From Sulfurovum sp. (GTDB taxonomy: Bacteria; Campylobacterota; Campylobacteria; Campylobacterales; Sulfurovaceae), in assembly GCA_026990595.1 (NCBI GenBank), contig JALXCZ010000001.1, positions 1 through 64,000 on the forward strand: a stretch of DNA of 64,000 bases, written 5' to 3'. The position numbers and the translations under genes were made by a program. The notes beneath the pieces were generated by a model, which saw nothing but the letters and a program-made list of their open reading frames with translations, did no database searches and was not told the DNA's origin. Below are positions 53,465 through 60,388 of the stretch, piece by piece. The first letter of the stretch is position 1; every line of letters begins with the position of its first letter.

Positions 53465-54433
53465 CTACATATCTAAAGGACTAGCCACCCTTCCCTTGTT
53501 CATCTCAGCTACCACATGGGTATAGATCATAGTCGTTTCTACTGATTTGTGTCCCAACAACTCCTGAATGCTTCTAAGATCAATACCGCTTTGCAAAAGA
53601 TGTGTAGCATAGGAGTGTCTAAATATGTGAGAAGTCACACGTTTGTGTACTTGTGCTTTTATGGCAGCCTGCTTAATGTTTCTGCCTAAAGTCTTTTCAT
53701 GAATATGATGTCGTCTTATCACTTCACTTCTAGGGTCTTTGGCTACATTTTTCATAGGGAACAAGAACTGCCATTTGGTTTCAAATTTTGCATTAGGATA
53801 TTTGCGTTCCAGTGCGTATGGCATATAGACACTTCCATATCCATCTGCTATATCTTTTTTATGAAGTTCCTCAACCACACCTGCTTGTACCTTTAGACGT
53901 TGTTTTATGACTTGTGGTAGTGGAACGGTTCTGTCTTTTAAACTCTTACTATCCCATATATAAACCTTGTCAAATCCAAAGTCTATATCTTTTATGCGTA
54001 TGCTTAAAGCTTCACTCATACGAAGTCCGCAACCGTACATAAGATATACTATAAGCTGATAGGTTCCCATAAGATTATCTATGACCTTTTTTACCTCTTC
54101 TTTGGTCAGTACCTGTGGGATGTGTTTTCTCTCTTGTGCTCTAAGTGCCTGAATGTTCCATTCACTCATATCTACCCCTAACACCTCTTTATATAAAAAG
54201 AGTAATGCAGAAAATGCTTGATTCTGTGTTGATGGAGATACTTTTCTTTCAACTGCTAGATGCGTTAAGAATGCTTCTATCTCAGGTTTTGCCATCTCTA
54301 TAGGATGTTTTTTGTTGTGGTAAAAAATGTAGTGTTTTATCCATCCGACATAAGACTTTTCAGTTTTTATACTGTAGTGCTTCACTCGTATTTTGTCACG
54401 AACGATATCGAGTAGTTTTTTCTTTATTTGCAT
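53465..54433 (-). CDS. intI: Integron integrase IntI
   Basis: 322 residues from the ATG at 54433, which has AAGGAGG upstream. A tyrosine recombinase with the catalytic set intact: Arg138 in [10 protein letters not shown], His269-x-x-Arg272 in [13 protein letters not shown], His295 in LLGH, and Tyr304 in TTMIYTH. The extra IntI-specific block, not found in phage or XerC/D integrases, is clear: [20 protein letters not shown] followed by [19 protein letters not shown]; the C-terminal SPLDM resembles IntI1's SPLDAL. It is divergent from the cassettes, as is normal. It inserts and removes cassettes by attI x attC recombination. No frameshift or stop seen. Confidence 0.95.
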   Translation of the reverse strand: MQIKKKLLDIVRDKIRVKHYSIKTEKSYVGWIKHYIFYHNKKHPIEMAKPEIEAFLTHLAVERKVSPSTQNQAFSALLFLYKEVLGVDMSEWNIQALRAQERKHIPQVLTKEEVKKVIDNLMGTYQLIVYLMYGCGLRMSEALSIRIKDIDFGFDKVYIWDSKSLKDRTVPLPQVIKQRLKVQAGVVEELHKKDIADGYGSVYMPYALERKYPNAKFETKWQFLFPMKNVAKDPRSEVIRRHHIHEKTLGRNIKQAAIKAQVHKRVTSHIFRHSYATHLLQSGIDLRSIQELLGHKSVETTMIYTHVVAEMNKGRVASPLDM

Positions 54434-54694
54434 CTTTTCCTCCTTGTAATAGTAGGACAAATGTCCTCTATTGCTAGAAATCAACAATTAGAGGAACACT
54501 TTGTCCAAATAACGGCTTGTATCTGACTAAAAGGACATAAGCAATTTTTATAATTATAGGCTTTTTCAAAAGAAAGTAGTAAAAATCTTTCAAATTGTCA
54601 TATTTTTAGCGATAGCAAGACATTTTTGATATACTACTAATATGAAAAATAAGACAATAGTGGGACATTATGTTCCTCTAATAAATAGTTGTAT
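54434..54694. promoter_or_regulatory. attI region with repeated GGACA...CCTCTA sites
   Basis: The core site GTTGTAT (54688-54694) is where cassette 1 joins. Three related sites flank it: GGACAAATGTCCTCTATTG (54455-54473, direct), CAATTAGAGGAACACTTTGTCC (54485-54506, inverted) and GGACATTATGTTCCTCTAAT (54663-54682, direct, ending 5 nt before the core). A partial copy GGACATAAG lies at 54533. They could be integrase-binding sites, like DR1/DR2 of attI1, or operator sites for intI. A TATAAT at 54549 could be part of the cassette promoter. Confidence 0.7.
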
Positions 54695-54750
54695 ACTCAT
54701 GAGTAATAAATATGCTAAAATAACGAAATAAATTACACACTGGAATCCAA

Positions 54751-55992
54751 ATGGAACAATTAAATGTAAAAAAGTTTTTAATTATTAAAAATTCTAAATT
54801 TGATATTGGAAGAATTAATATTATTATTGGACCACAAGCAAATGGTAAAAGTCTTTTAGTCAAGCTTTTGTATTTATTCAGAGAAACTATAAGTGAATCT
54901 TTTTTAATGTCTGTCAAAAATAATGAATTACAAAGTGCCTTTGTAAAACGTATTGAAACATCTTTTGAAAAATATTTTCCAAAATATACATGGAAAGATA
55001 AAGATATTGAAATCACTTATATTCGTGATAATATAGAAATAAAAATTATAAAAACAGCATCTCAAAGAACAATAAAAATTGAATTATCAAAATTTATTAC
55101 TACTTCTTTTACATCTCTTAAAAGTAATTATAGAAAATTTATGCGAGAGAAAGAAAAAGAAGATGAATATATATTTGATGATTTTTGGGAATTTAAAAAT
55201 CAATTTATTGATAATAATAAAGAAATGTCAAGATATTTTTCTGAATCAGTTTTTATTCCAGCAAGTAGATCTTTTTTTGCTAATTTGCAAAAAAATATTT
55301 TTTCTTTTTTAGCAGAAAATATTGATATTGATCCTTTTATGAAAGAATTTGGTTCAAAATATGAACTTGCAAAAAAGATTTATTCCGACACAAGATTTAA
55401 TGAAAATATTTTTGAAAAAAATGATTCACATATTAAAATTAAAAATATAGTTGAAAATATATTAAATGGTAAATATCAATATAAGAATAAACAAGATTGG
55501 ATTGAATCTAAAGGTGAAGAAATAAATCTGGCAAATGCTTCTTCTGGACAACAAGAGTCACTTCCTATGCTATTGATTTTATCTATTTTTCCATTTTTAA
55601 ATAAAGAAAATCAGAATATGTATTTTATTGAAGAGCCTGAAGCCCATTTATTTCCTACCTCTCAAAAACATATTATTTCTCTTATCGGTTTAATGTACAA
55701 CTACAATCAAAATAATGTAATTACAACACATAGTCCTTATATCTTAACGGCATTAAATAATTTATTATTAGCTTATGATGTAAAACATGAAAAAGGTGAA
55801 CAAGCAATAGAAAATATTATTGACAAAGAATTTTGCATAAATTATGAAGATATAAAAGCATATACTATATCTGATGGTAAACTGACTAGTATAATGGATA
55901 AAGAAGAAAGATTAATTGGCATGAATGTTATTGACTCTGTATCGGAAGACTTTAGCACTACTTTTGATTCACTTCTCGCACTACAAGATTAA
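54751..55992 (+). CDS. OLD/RecF-like AAA ATPase (cassette 1)
   Basis: 413 residues, soluble. ABC-type ATPase marks: Walker A GPQANGKSLL (27-36), signature-like NASSGQQESLPMLLIL, Walker B YFIEEPEAHLFP, and the switch THSPYILTAL. The middle ~200 residues are helical and divergent. The order (Walker A at the start, signature and Walker B in the last third) fits OLD-like/AAA_15 ATPases found in anti-phage systems, but there is no Toprim domain at the C-terminus. Its start is about 60 nt into the cassette. Very AT-rich. The next gene starts 3 nt after it. Confidence 0.88.
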   Translation: MEQLNVKKFLIIKNSKFDIGRINIIIGPQANGKSLLVKLLYLFRETISESFLMSVKNNELQSAFVKRIETSFEKYFPKYTWKDKDIEITYIRDNIEIKIIKTASQRTIKIELSKFITTSFTSLKSNYRKFMREKEKEDEYIFDDFWEFKNQFIDNNKEMSRYFSESVFIPASRSFFANLQKNIFSFLAENIDIDPFMKEFGSKYELAKKIYSDTRFNENIFEKNDSHIKIKNIVENILNGKYQYKNKQDWIESKGEEINLANASSGQQESLPMLLILSIFPFLNKENQNMYFIEEPEAHLFPTSQKHIISLIGLMYNYNQNNVITTHSPYILTALNNLLLAYDVKHEKGEQAIENIIDKEFCINYEDIKAYTISDGKLTSIMDKEERLIGMNVIDSVSEDFSTTFDSLLALQD

Positions 55993-55994
55993 TC

Positions 55995-56417
55995 ATGATA
56001 AATAATTGTAATACATATACTAACAACAAATTAATTTCAGTAAGTGAAAATAGAAGAATTTTCAAAATAATAAATACTTCTACTTTTTATGTTAATAAAG
56101 TTGTGGTTGATGATTGCTATATTAAAGTCGGAGAGAGATGTGATTATCTTTTTGAAATAATAAATAATAATACTGTTAAAAAAGTTTTTTATGTTGAACT
56201 CAAAGGAAGCAATATTACTCATGCAGTAGAACAATTAAAAACAACTATTACGTACTGTAAAAGTATTCATAGTGCAGCTGTGTTAAAGCAGTGTTATATT
56301 GTTGCTTCCAAATTTCCAAGTGCTGGTCCTTCCTCTCAAGCATTAAAGAAAAAGTTTAAAAGAGAAAATAAAATACAACTTTTTATAGATACCAAAATAA
56401 AAGAAATTGCTATATAA
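55995..56417 (+). CDS. Putative PD-(D/E)xK nuclease-like partner (cassette 1)
   Basis: 140 residues. The sequence GERCDYLFEIIN (Asp50), then FYVELKGSNITHAVEQLK (Glu68-x-Lys70, Gln80), follows the spacing of the PD-(D/E)xK nuclease core: acidic residue, then E-x-K on the next strand, then a helix with a polar residue. The rest is not recognised. It begins 3 nt after the ATPase stop and ends 3 nt before attC1, so the two genes form one cassette. A nuclease partnered with an ATPase is a common plan of defence systems; the assignment is by motif only. Confidence 0.65.
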   Translation: MINNCNTYTNNKLISVSENRRIFKIINTSTFYVNKVVVDDCYIKVGERCDYLFEIINNNTVKKVFYVELKGSNITHAVEQLKTTITYCKSIHSAAVLKQCYIVASKFPSAGPSSQALKKKFKRENKIQLFIDTKIKEIAI

Positions 56418-56420
56418 AAT

Positions 56421-56488
56421 ATACAACAAAACATAGGAACACAATAAATTACCTAGCGGCAATTTATGGTTCTATTCAGTCGTTATAC
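56421..56488 (+). repeat. attC1 (cassette 1 recombination site)
   Basis: 68 bp: R'' ATACAAC, then the shared stem ATAAATTACC tagc GGCAATTTAT, then R' GTTATAC. The R'' box is the exact reverse complement of the attI-junction core GTTGTAT, as expected if this site and that junction came from one circular cassette. Confidence 0.9.
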
Positions 56489-56546
56489 AGCCACACAAAC
56501 TTTCTTAAAATTTTACAATTTAATATAAAAATGATATACTTCTTAT

Positions 56547-56810
56547 ATGAAATATGAATATGACAGTAACAAAAGCTTATCAAATAAGCAAAAACATGGT
56601 ATTGATTTTGAAGAAGTAAAGCTTCTTTGGGATGATGATAGAATGATTGAAATTTTAACATCTTACGAAGATGAAGAAAGATTTATCAATATTGGAAAAA
56701 TTAGTAGCAAGTTTTACACTGTTGTGACAACTATTCGTGAGAAAGAGAAGATTAGAATTATTTCTGCACGAAGAGCAAGAAAAAAGGAGATTGAACTTTA
56801 TGAAAGCTGA
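56547..56810 (+). CDS. brnT: BrnT-family toxin (cassette 2)
   Basis: 87 residues. BrnT pattern: YEYDSNKSLSNKQKHGIDFEEVKLLW ... RFINIGKISSKFYTVVTTIREKEKIRIISARRARKKEIELY. BrnT is a RelE-fold ribonuclease whose expression is held down by its antitoxin BrnA; toxin-first order is typical of this pair. It overlaps the start of brnA by 11 nt. The ATG has no strong ribosome site in view. Confidence 0.88.
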   Translation: MKYEYDSNKSLSNKQKHGIDFEEVKLLWDDDRMIEILTSYEDEERFINIGKISSKFYTVVTTIREKEKIRIISARRARKKEIELYES

Positions 56811-57045
56811 AGAATTTGATAAAATATTTGATGATAATGAAGAAGATATAATTGAATATCTTGATTTATCAACAATAAGAAGACCAAACTTAGAACCAAA
56901 AAGAATTAATATTGACTTTCCAACTTGGATGGTTAAAAAACTTGATGAAGAGGCACAACATATTGGAGTAAGTCGTCAAGCTATAATTAAAACTTGGTTA
57001 GCTGATAAACTTATGCAAAACGAACATCACAAAGTAGCTGTATAA
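56800..57045 (+). CDS. brnA: BrnA-family antitoxin (cassette 2)
   Basis: 81 residues from the ATG at 56800 (AAAAAAGGAGATTG upstream); the longer ORF in the track lies in brnT. The end has the ribbon-helix-helix RRPNLEPKRINIDFPTWMVKKLDEEAQHIGVSRQAIIKTWLADKL. It neutralises BrnT and represses the operon. The stop codon TAA lies inside the R'' box of attC2, showing how tightly the gene fills its cassette. Confidence 0.88.
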   Translation: MKAEEFDKIFDDNEEDIIEYLDLSTIRRPNLEPKRINIDFPTWMVKKLDEEAQHIGVSRQAIIKTWLADKLMQNEHHKVAV

Positions 57046-57107
57046 CAAAACAGCGTAGCCAATAAATTACCTAGCGGTAGCTTATTGGTTATCTTTGACC
57101 GTTATAC
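57040..57107 (+). repeat. attC2 (cassette 2 recombination site)
   Basis: 68 bp: R'' GTATAAC, stem CCAATAA...TTATTGG around ATTACCTAGCGGTAG, R' GTTATAC. R'' is the exact complement of the core GTTATAC that begins cassette 2. Confidence 0.92.
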
Positions 57108-57150
57108 CCAAAATCAAATATGCTATAATACAAGAAAAAAAGGAAAGTTC

Positions 57151-57339
57151 ATGGTAGCCGTAAAACAAGAAGCACAAGAGATGATACAAAACCTGCCTGA
57201 TAACTGTACTTATGAAGATATTCAGTACCACCTTTATGTTGTAGAAAAAATAAAAAATGGCATTACTCGTGCAGAAAATGGTGAAGTATCATCACACCAA
57301 GATGCAAAAGCAAGAATGGCTAAATGGCTTTCAAACTAG
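57151..57339 (+). CDS. Antitoxin of ParE-type pair (cassette 3)
   Basis: 62 residues from the ATG at 57151 (AAAGGAAAGTTC upstream); the track's start is 66 nt earlier and overlaps the cassette junction. It resembles small RelB/prevent-host-death-like antitoxins of the 'DNCTYEDIQYHLYVVEKIKNGI' type (a family often annotated next to RelE/ParE toxins) and it overlaps the toxin start by 16 nt. Confidence 0.78.
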   Translation: MVAVKQEAQEMIQNLPDNCTYEDIQYHLYVVEKIKNGITRAENGEVSSHQDAKARMAKWLSN

Positions 57340-57644
57340 CGTGGTCAGAAGAGGCACTTGAAGATATAGAATCTATCGCCACCTACATAGAAAAAGATTC
57401 CCCAACTTATGCAAAGTCAGTAGTTTCAAAGTTTTTTGAAAAAGCAGAAATCTTACAAGAATTTTCAGAACTAGGTAGAAAAGTTCCTGAGTTTAATGAC
57501 TCAACAATTCGAGAAATTTTTGTTTACAGTTACAGACTTATATATAAGCTGGAACAGCAAGATATTTTATTTGTAGCTGTAGTTCACGGTAAAAGACTTC
57601 TTGAAAATCATCATCAAAGTATAACAAATCAGAGTAGCCAATAA
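57324..57644 (+). CDS. ParE/RelE-family toxin (cassette 3)
   Basis: 106 residues. RelE/ParE pattern: AWSEEALEDIESIATYIEKDSPTYAKSVVSKFFEKAEILQEFSELGRKVPE, ending IREIFVYSYRLIYKLEQQDILFVAVVHGKRLL. ParE-like members poison gyrase, RelE-like members cut mRNA; which applies cannot be told. The last residues and stop lie within attC3. Confidence 0.88.
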   Translation: MAFKLAWSEEALEDIESIATYIEKDSPTYAKSVVSKFFEKAEILQEFSELGRKVPEFNDSTIREIFVYSYRLIYKLEQQDILFVAVVHGKRLLENHHQSITNQSSQ

Positions 57645-57685
57645 ATTACCTAGCGGCAATTTATGGCTACCTGCAGTCGTTAGAT
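57619..57685 (+). repeat. attC3 (cassette 3 recombination site)
   Basis: 67 bp: R'' GTATAAC, the shared stem, R' GTTAGAT. R'' complements the core GTTATAC at the start of cassette 3. Confidence 0.92.
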
Positions 57686-57739
57686 CACTATTGAAATATT
57701 ACAGAAAATGTAGTATAATGTATCTACAAAAGGATACAA

Positions 57740-57967
57740 ATGAAAAAAGCAATAAATATCCGTATGGATGAAACACTACTTACTGATTTAGACTCTTATG
57801 CTCAGGAACTTGAACGTTCTCGTACATATATTATTGAGAAAGCTGTAAGTACATATTTTGATACATTAGATGAAATGATTTCAGACAAAAGAATTGATGA
57901 ACTTAAAAGTGGAAAAACAGAAGTATATTCACTAGAAGAAGTGGCTAAAAAACTTGGACTTAACTAA
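57740..57967 (+). CDS. Ribbon-helix-helix antitoxin (cassette 4)
   Basis: 75 residues. The start KKAINIRMDETLLTDLDSYAQELERSRTYIIEKAVSTYF is a ribbon-helix-helix (CopG/ParD/RelB-type) DNA-binding fold; the tail ISDKRIDELKSGKTEVYSLEEV is the usual toxin-binding region. It starts with AAAGGATACAA before the ATG and abuts the toxin gene (TAATG overlap by 1 nt). Confidence 0.87.
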   Translation: MKKAINIRMDETLLTDLDSYAQELERSRTYIIEKAVSTYFDTLDEMISDKRIDELKSGKTEVYSLEEVAKKLGLN

Positions 57968-58218
57968 TGTTTAGAGTTATAGTTCCAAAAGCTACTTTTA
58001 AAGAACTTGAAAAAATAGACTCTGTAAACCAACAACTCATATTTACAAAAATCAAAGATTTAGAAGCAGGAATTTTTACTTCAGACAAAGCTCTTAAAGG
58101 CAAACACAAAGGTAAGTTTAGAAAAAGAGCAGGAAATTATAGAATAATATATTTGAAAGAGAATGATATTTTAGTGATTACACTCATTAGAATTGCACAT
58201 AGAAAAGAAGTTTACTGA
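57967..58218 (+). CDS. relE: RelE-family toxin (cassette 4)
   Basis: 83 residues. RelE pattern: FRVIVPKATFKELEKIDSVNQQLIFTKIKDLE, then KALKGKHKGKFRKRAGNYRIIYLKENDILVITLIRIAHRKEVY, the arginine/lysine-rich core and the RKEVY end being typical. RelE toxins cleave mRNA in the ribosome. The preceding gene is its antitoxin. Confidence 0.88.
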   Translation: MFRVIVPKATFKELEKIDSVNQQLIFTKIKDLEAGIFTSDKALKGKHKGKFRKRAGNYRIIYLKENDILVITLIRIAHRKEVY

Positions 58219-58220
58219 AA

Positions 58221-58288
58221 GTCTAACAAAACAGAGGAGCCAATAAATTACCTAGCGGCAATTTATCGGCTATCTTCAGTCATTGCAT
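58221..58288 (+). repeat. attC4, with a changed core site
   Basis: 68 bp: R'' GTCTAAC, the shared stem, and R' ATTGCAT in place of GTTRRRY. R'' pairs with the cassette-4 core GTTAGAT with one change. The A at the crossover position (58282) suggests mutation; the last junction may be unable to recombine. Confidence 0.82.
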
Positions 58289-58577
58289 GCACCCGCGGAA
58301 CGGGAGCGCACCCGTTGCAGAGTTGAACTATAACATTAAGTTCGTTTTTCTTTTTTGCAGTCCTGTCTCTTTTTTAAAAAAAAGACGCAAAAACTCAGGA
58401 AAAAAGAGAACAAACTTTCTTGAAAATTTGAATATGCCTATTTTATCAATGGGTAAATTTAATGATACTATCTTCCACGTAAAGACAATAAATAGAAAAG
58501 AGAGTCAAAGCTCGTTTAAATTTTCAAATCATCAAAAAATTTGTTATAATGGTGATAAATTAAAAAAGGTCGAAAAA
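58289..58577. other. Non-coding part of cassette 5, with GC-rich hairpin
   Basis: A short GC-rich island, CGGAACGGGAGCGCACCCG (58297 onward), with stem AACGGG/CCCGTT, stands out in AT-rich DNA. It is followed by a T-rich/A-rich imperfect inverted repeat (58340-58400 area). The track ORF 58287-58811 reads through this, but the plausible start is at 58578. I see no other gene here. Confidence 0.5.
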
Positions 58578-58811
58578 ATGCAATTGTCAATAGATTTAAA
58601 AACTAAAGATATTATTTCATTAATTTCACAAATGTCTCTTAATGAACTTGAAAAAGTAAAAAATAGCTTAGTTGAAAGAGAGTTATATTTTAAAAAGTTT
58701 AAAAAAGACAATGTTGAAGATATTATAGATGATTTCAAAAAAGAAAATTATTCGGATGACTTTTTAACTGATTTAGAAAAAGGGTTAAAAAAGAGTTCAA
58801 TTTATAAATGA
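58578..58811 (+). CDS. Putative antitoxin (cassette 5)
   Basis: 77 residues from the ATG at 58578 (AAAAAGGTCG upstream). It is short, acidic and helical: STLNELEKVKNSL-type helix, then KDNVEDIIDDFKKENYSDDFLTDLEKGLKKS, an arrangement common to antitoxins of RelE-like toxins. It overlaps the toxin start by 4 nt (ATGA). Confidence 0.7.
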   Translation: MQLSIDLKTKDIISLISQMSLNELEKVKNSLVERELYFKKFKKDNVEDIIDDFKKENYSDDFLTDLEKGLKKSSIYK

Positions 58812-59056
58812 AAATCAAGAGAATAAGAGATGATTTAGAGGATTATCTCAAAAAGCACAATCTTTCAAAGAAGTATGAAAAAGCAAAAAAACTTTTTGAA
58901 AATGACCCTTTTTATCCTTCCTTAAATACTGAATTATTAGAGCCAAAAGACAGATTGATTTACTCATTCAGATTGGATAAAAAATATAGAGCATTATTTA
59001 TCTACATTGGAGAAAATGAGATAGAAATCATAGCTTTTACCAACCATTATAAGTGA
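58808..59056 (+). CDS. RelE/YafQ-like toxin (cassette 5)
   Basis: 82 residues: KKYEKAKKLFENDPFYPSL ... RLIYSFRLDKKYRALFIYIGENEIEIIAFTNHYK. The C-terminal 'KYRA-F--...EIIAFTNHY' is typical of a RelE-superfamily branch whose toxins end in NHY. The upstream overlapping gene is the likely antitoxin. Confidence 0.82.
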   Translation: MKIKRIRDDLEDYLKKHNLSKKYEKAKKLFENDPFYPSLNTELLEPKDRLIYSFRLDKKYRALFIYIGENEIEIIAFTNHYK

Positions 59057-59058
59057 AG

Positions 59059-59127
59059 ATATAACAACTACATGGAGAGAAATAAGTAACCCTATCGGGT
59101 AACTTATTTCTCATGACAAAGATTAGA
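59059..59127 (+). repeat. Degenerate attC-like site (attC5)
   Basis: R''-like ATATAAC is followed by a near-perfect 16-bp hairpin, GAGAAATAAGT.ACCC tatc GGGT.ACTTATTTCTC. The expected R' GTTATAT is missing, and GATTAGAT stands at about that place. The layout matches attC1-4, but the sequence differs, so it is a decayed or different attC. Confidence 0.6.
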
Positions 59128-59299
59128 TTTGAGATAAACTACATATAGGAAATTGGATTTTTGACACAAAAGCATCTGTAAAAAAACATAAAGAATTTGC
59201 AAAAATCTATAGTAGATTAGAGGGAATTCAAACCAACAACCTTCAAACAACCTATGCTACAATAAACCAAAACAGACAGATCAACCCGAAGGAAACATC
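59128..59299. other. Possible gene remnant before apt
   Basis: An open frame without a start codon reads HIGNWIFDTKASVKKHKEF... through about 50 codons up to the apt start region. It reads as coding-like but broken, which suggests a decayed cassette or flanking gene. Nothing else is evident. Confidence 0.4.
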
Positions 59300-59860
59300 A
59301 TGACACTCACCCCTGAAGATAAAACCATTATACTGGACAGTATCCGAGACATCCCAGACTTCCCGAAACCGGGCATCATCTTTAAAGACATCACCACCAT
59401 GCTCAATAATCCAAAAGCCCTTACAACACTGATGGATCATCTCACAGAGCGTTATTTGGGTTATGACCTTGATTTTATTGCAGGTATCGATGCTAGAGGC
59501 TTCATCTTTGGTTCCATTTTGGCAGACAGGCTGGGTGTAGGATTTGTGCCTGTACGTAAAAAAGGGAAGCTCCCCTACACTACCGTCGCTGAGAAATACA
59601 GCCTTGAGTATGGCTTTGATGAAGTAGAGATACACATAGACGCCTTTGGTGAGAACGGATGCTGCACGACAGGCGATCCTTCCAAAGTACTTCTTATAGA
59701 TGATCTCATTGCTACAGGCGGTACAGCAAAAGCTGCTGCAAACCTCATAGACAAGGTAGGTGCAAAGTGTGTTGAAGCCTGTTTCATTATGGAGCTTGGT
59801 TTCCTGAAAGGTCGTGAAGGGTTTAATGCCCCTGTCTATTCTGTGTTGGAGATAGATTAA
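59300..59860 (+). CDS. apt: Adenine phosphoribosyltransferase
   Basis: 186 residues. It turns adenine and PRPP into AMP. Motifs: [50 protein letters not shown], and the PRPP loop [29 protein letters not shown] precedes the ATG. In H. pylori (recalled) apt is close to rpiB, so the integron is likely an insertion between them. Confidence 0.96.
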   Translation: MTLTPEDKTIILDSIRDIPDFPKPGIIFKDITTMLNNPKALTTLMDHLTERYLGYDLDFIAGIDARGFIFGSILADRLGVGFVPVRKKGKLPYTTVAEKYSLEYGFDEVEIHIDAFGENGCCTTGDPSKVLLIDDLIATGGTAKAAANLIDKVGAKCVEACFIMELGFLKGREGFNAPVYSVLEID

Positions 59861-59923
59861 AATCACCTAATACACAAGCAGTGCACAGAACCATGATATG
59901 CTCCCAAAAGAAGGAGTCTAATC

Positions 59924-60388
59924 ATGTTCAAAAAAACCATTCTCATACTTTTATTTCTTTTTACCGGTACACTCTTTGCCGGTCATGCCATCTACAAAGT
60001 CTCTATAAATGAAGACTTTCCTACTGCACTGCATACACTCAAAAAAACACTGGAACAACAAAACCTTTACATTATCTCAAAAGCAGATATAAGTGGTACT
60101 CTCAAGCGTATGAAAAACAAACTGGGTACAGAGTACAACAAACGAAACTACAGTAAAGTGCAAAGCATCATCTTCTGTAATCCATTTTATGCAAATGAAG
60201 TACTGAATCTTGATCCCGATATGATGGCACTGTGTCCTCTCAAGATCATGCTGATGGAAAAAAATGACAGAACTACAGCACTCTTCGTTCTACCCACAGC
60301 CCTTGCGAAAAGATCAAAAGCAAGAAAAGTATTGGCAGAAGTTGAGAAAAAAGTAAAAAAAGCACTTAAAAAAGCCGGTTTTAAATAG
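59924..60388 (+). CDS. Exported DUF302 protein
   Basis: 154 residues with a signal peptide (LILLFLFTGTLFAGH). The mature sequence YKVSINEDFPTALHTLKKTLEQQNLYIIS... IIFCNPFYANEVLNLDPDMMALCPLKIMLM fits DUF302, whose role is unknown. It contains two Cys (FCNP and LCPL) that could pair or bind metal. It ends directly at the start of the lipoprotein gene. Confidence 0.85.
   Translation: MFKKTILILLFLFTGTLFAGHAIYKVSINEDFPTALHTLKKTLEQQNLYIISKADISGTLKRMKNKLGTEYNKRNYSKVQSIIFCNPFYANEVLNLDPDMMALCPLKIMLMEKNDRTTALFVLPTALAKRSKARKVLAEVEKKVKKALKKAGFK

Larger units (their letters stand above)
53465..59130. mobile_element. Chromosomal integron with five cassette-like segments
   Basis: From left: intI (minus), attI region, then cassettes 1 (54689-56482), 2 (56483-57101), 3 (57102-57679), 4 (57680-58282) and a degenerate 5 (58283-~59125). 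Cassette genes all run plus. Four near-identical attC sites end cassettes 1-4. The island sits between rpiB and apt, housekeeping genes that are close neighbours in H. pylori from memory. AT content is visibly higher than in the flanks. Confidence 0.92.

Noticed and set aside
53465-54433. Phage-type or XerC/D integrase marking a prophage or ordinary island
   Set aside because: The protein has the IntI-specific block and no phage genes lie nearby; repeats next to it are attC-like and the cassettes are short TA and defence-type genes.
54549-54554. Classical Pc promoter with -35 TTGTAT (54517) and -10 TATAAT
   Set aside because: The spacing of 26 nt is too long for a sigma-70 promoter; the -10 alone may act, but the pair was not accepted.
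56421-58288. CRISPR-like spaced repeats
   Set aside because: The four repeats are ~68 bp, 600-1800 bp apart, with genes between, and are palindromic attC sites; there is no cas gene.
58287-58577. Extension of the cassette-5 antitoxin ORF to 174 residues
   Set aside because: The extra N-terminal part crosses the attC4 junction and a GC-rich hairpin and does not read as protein; the ATG at 58578 has a ribosome site.
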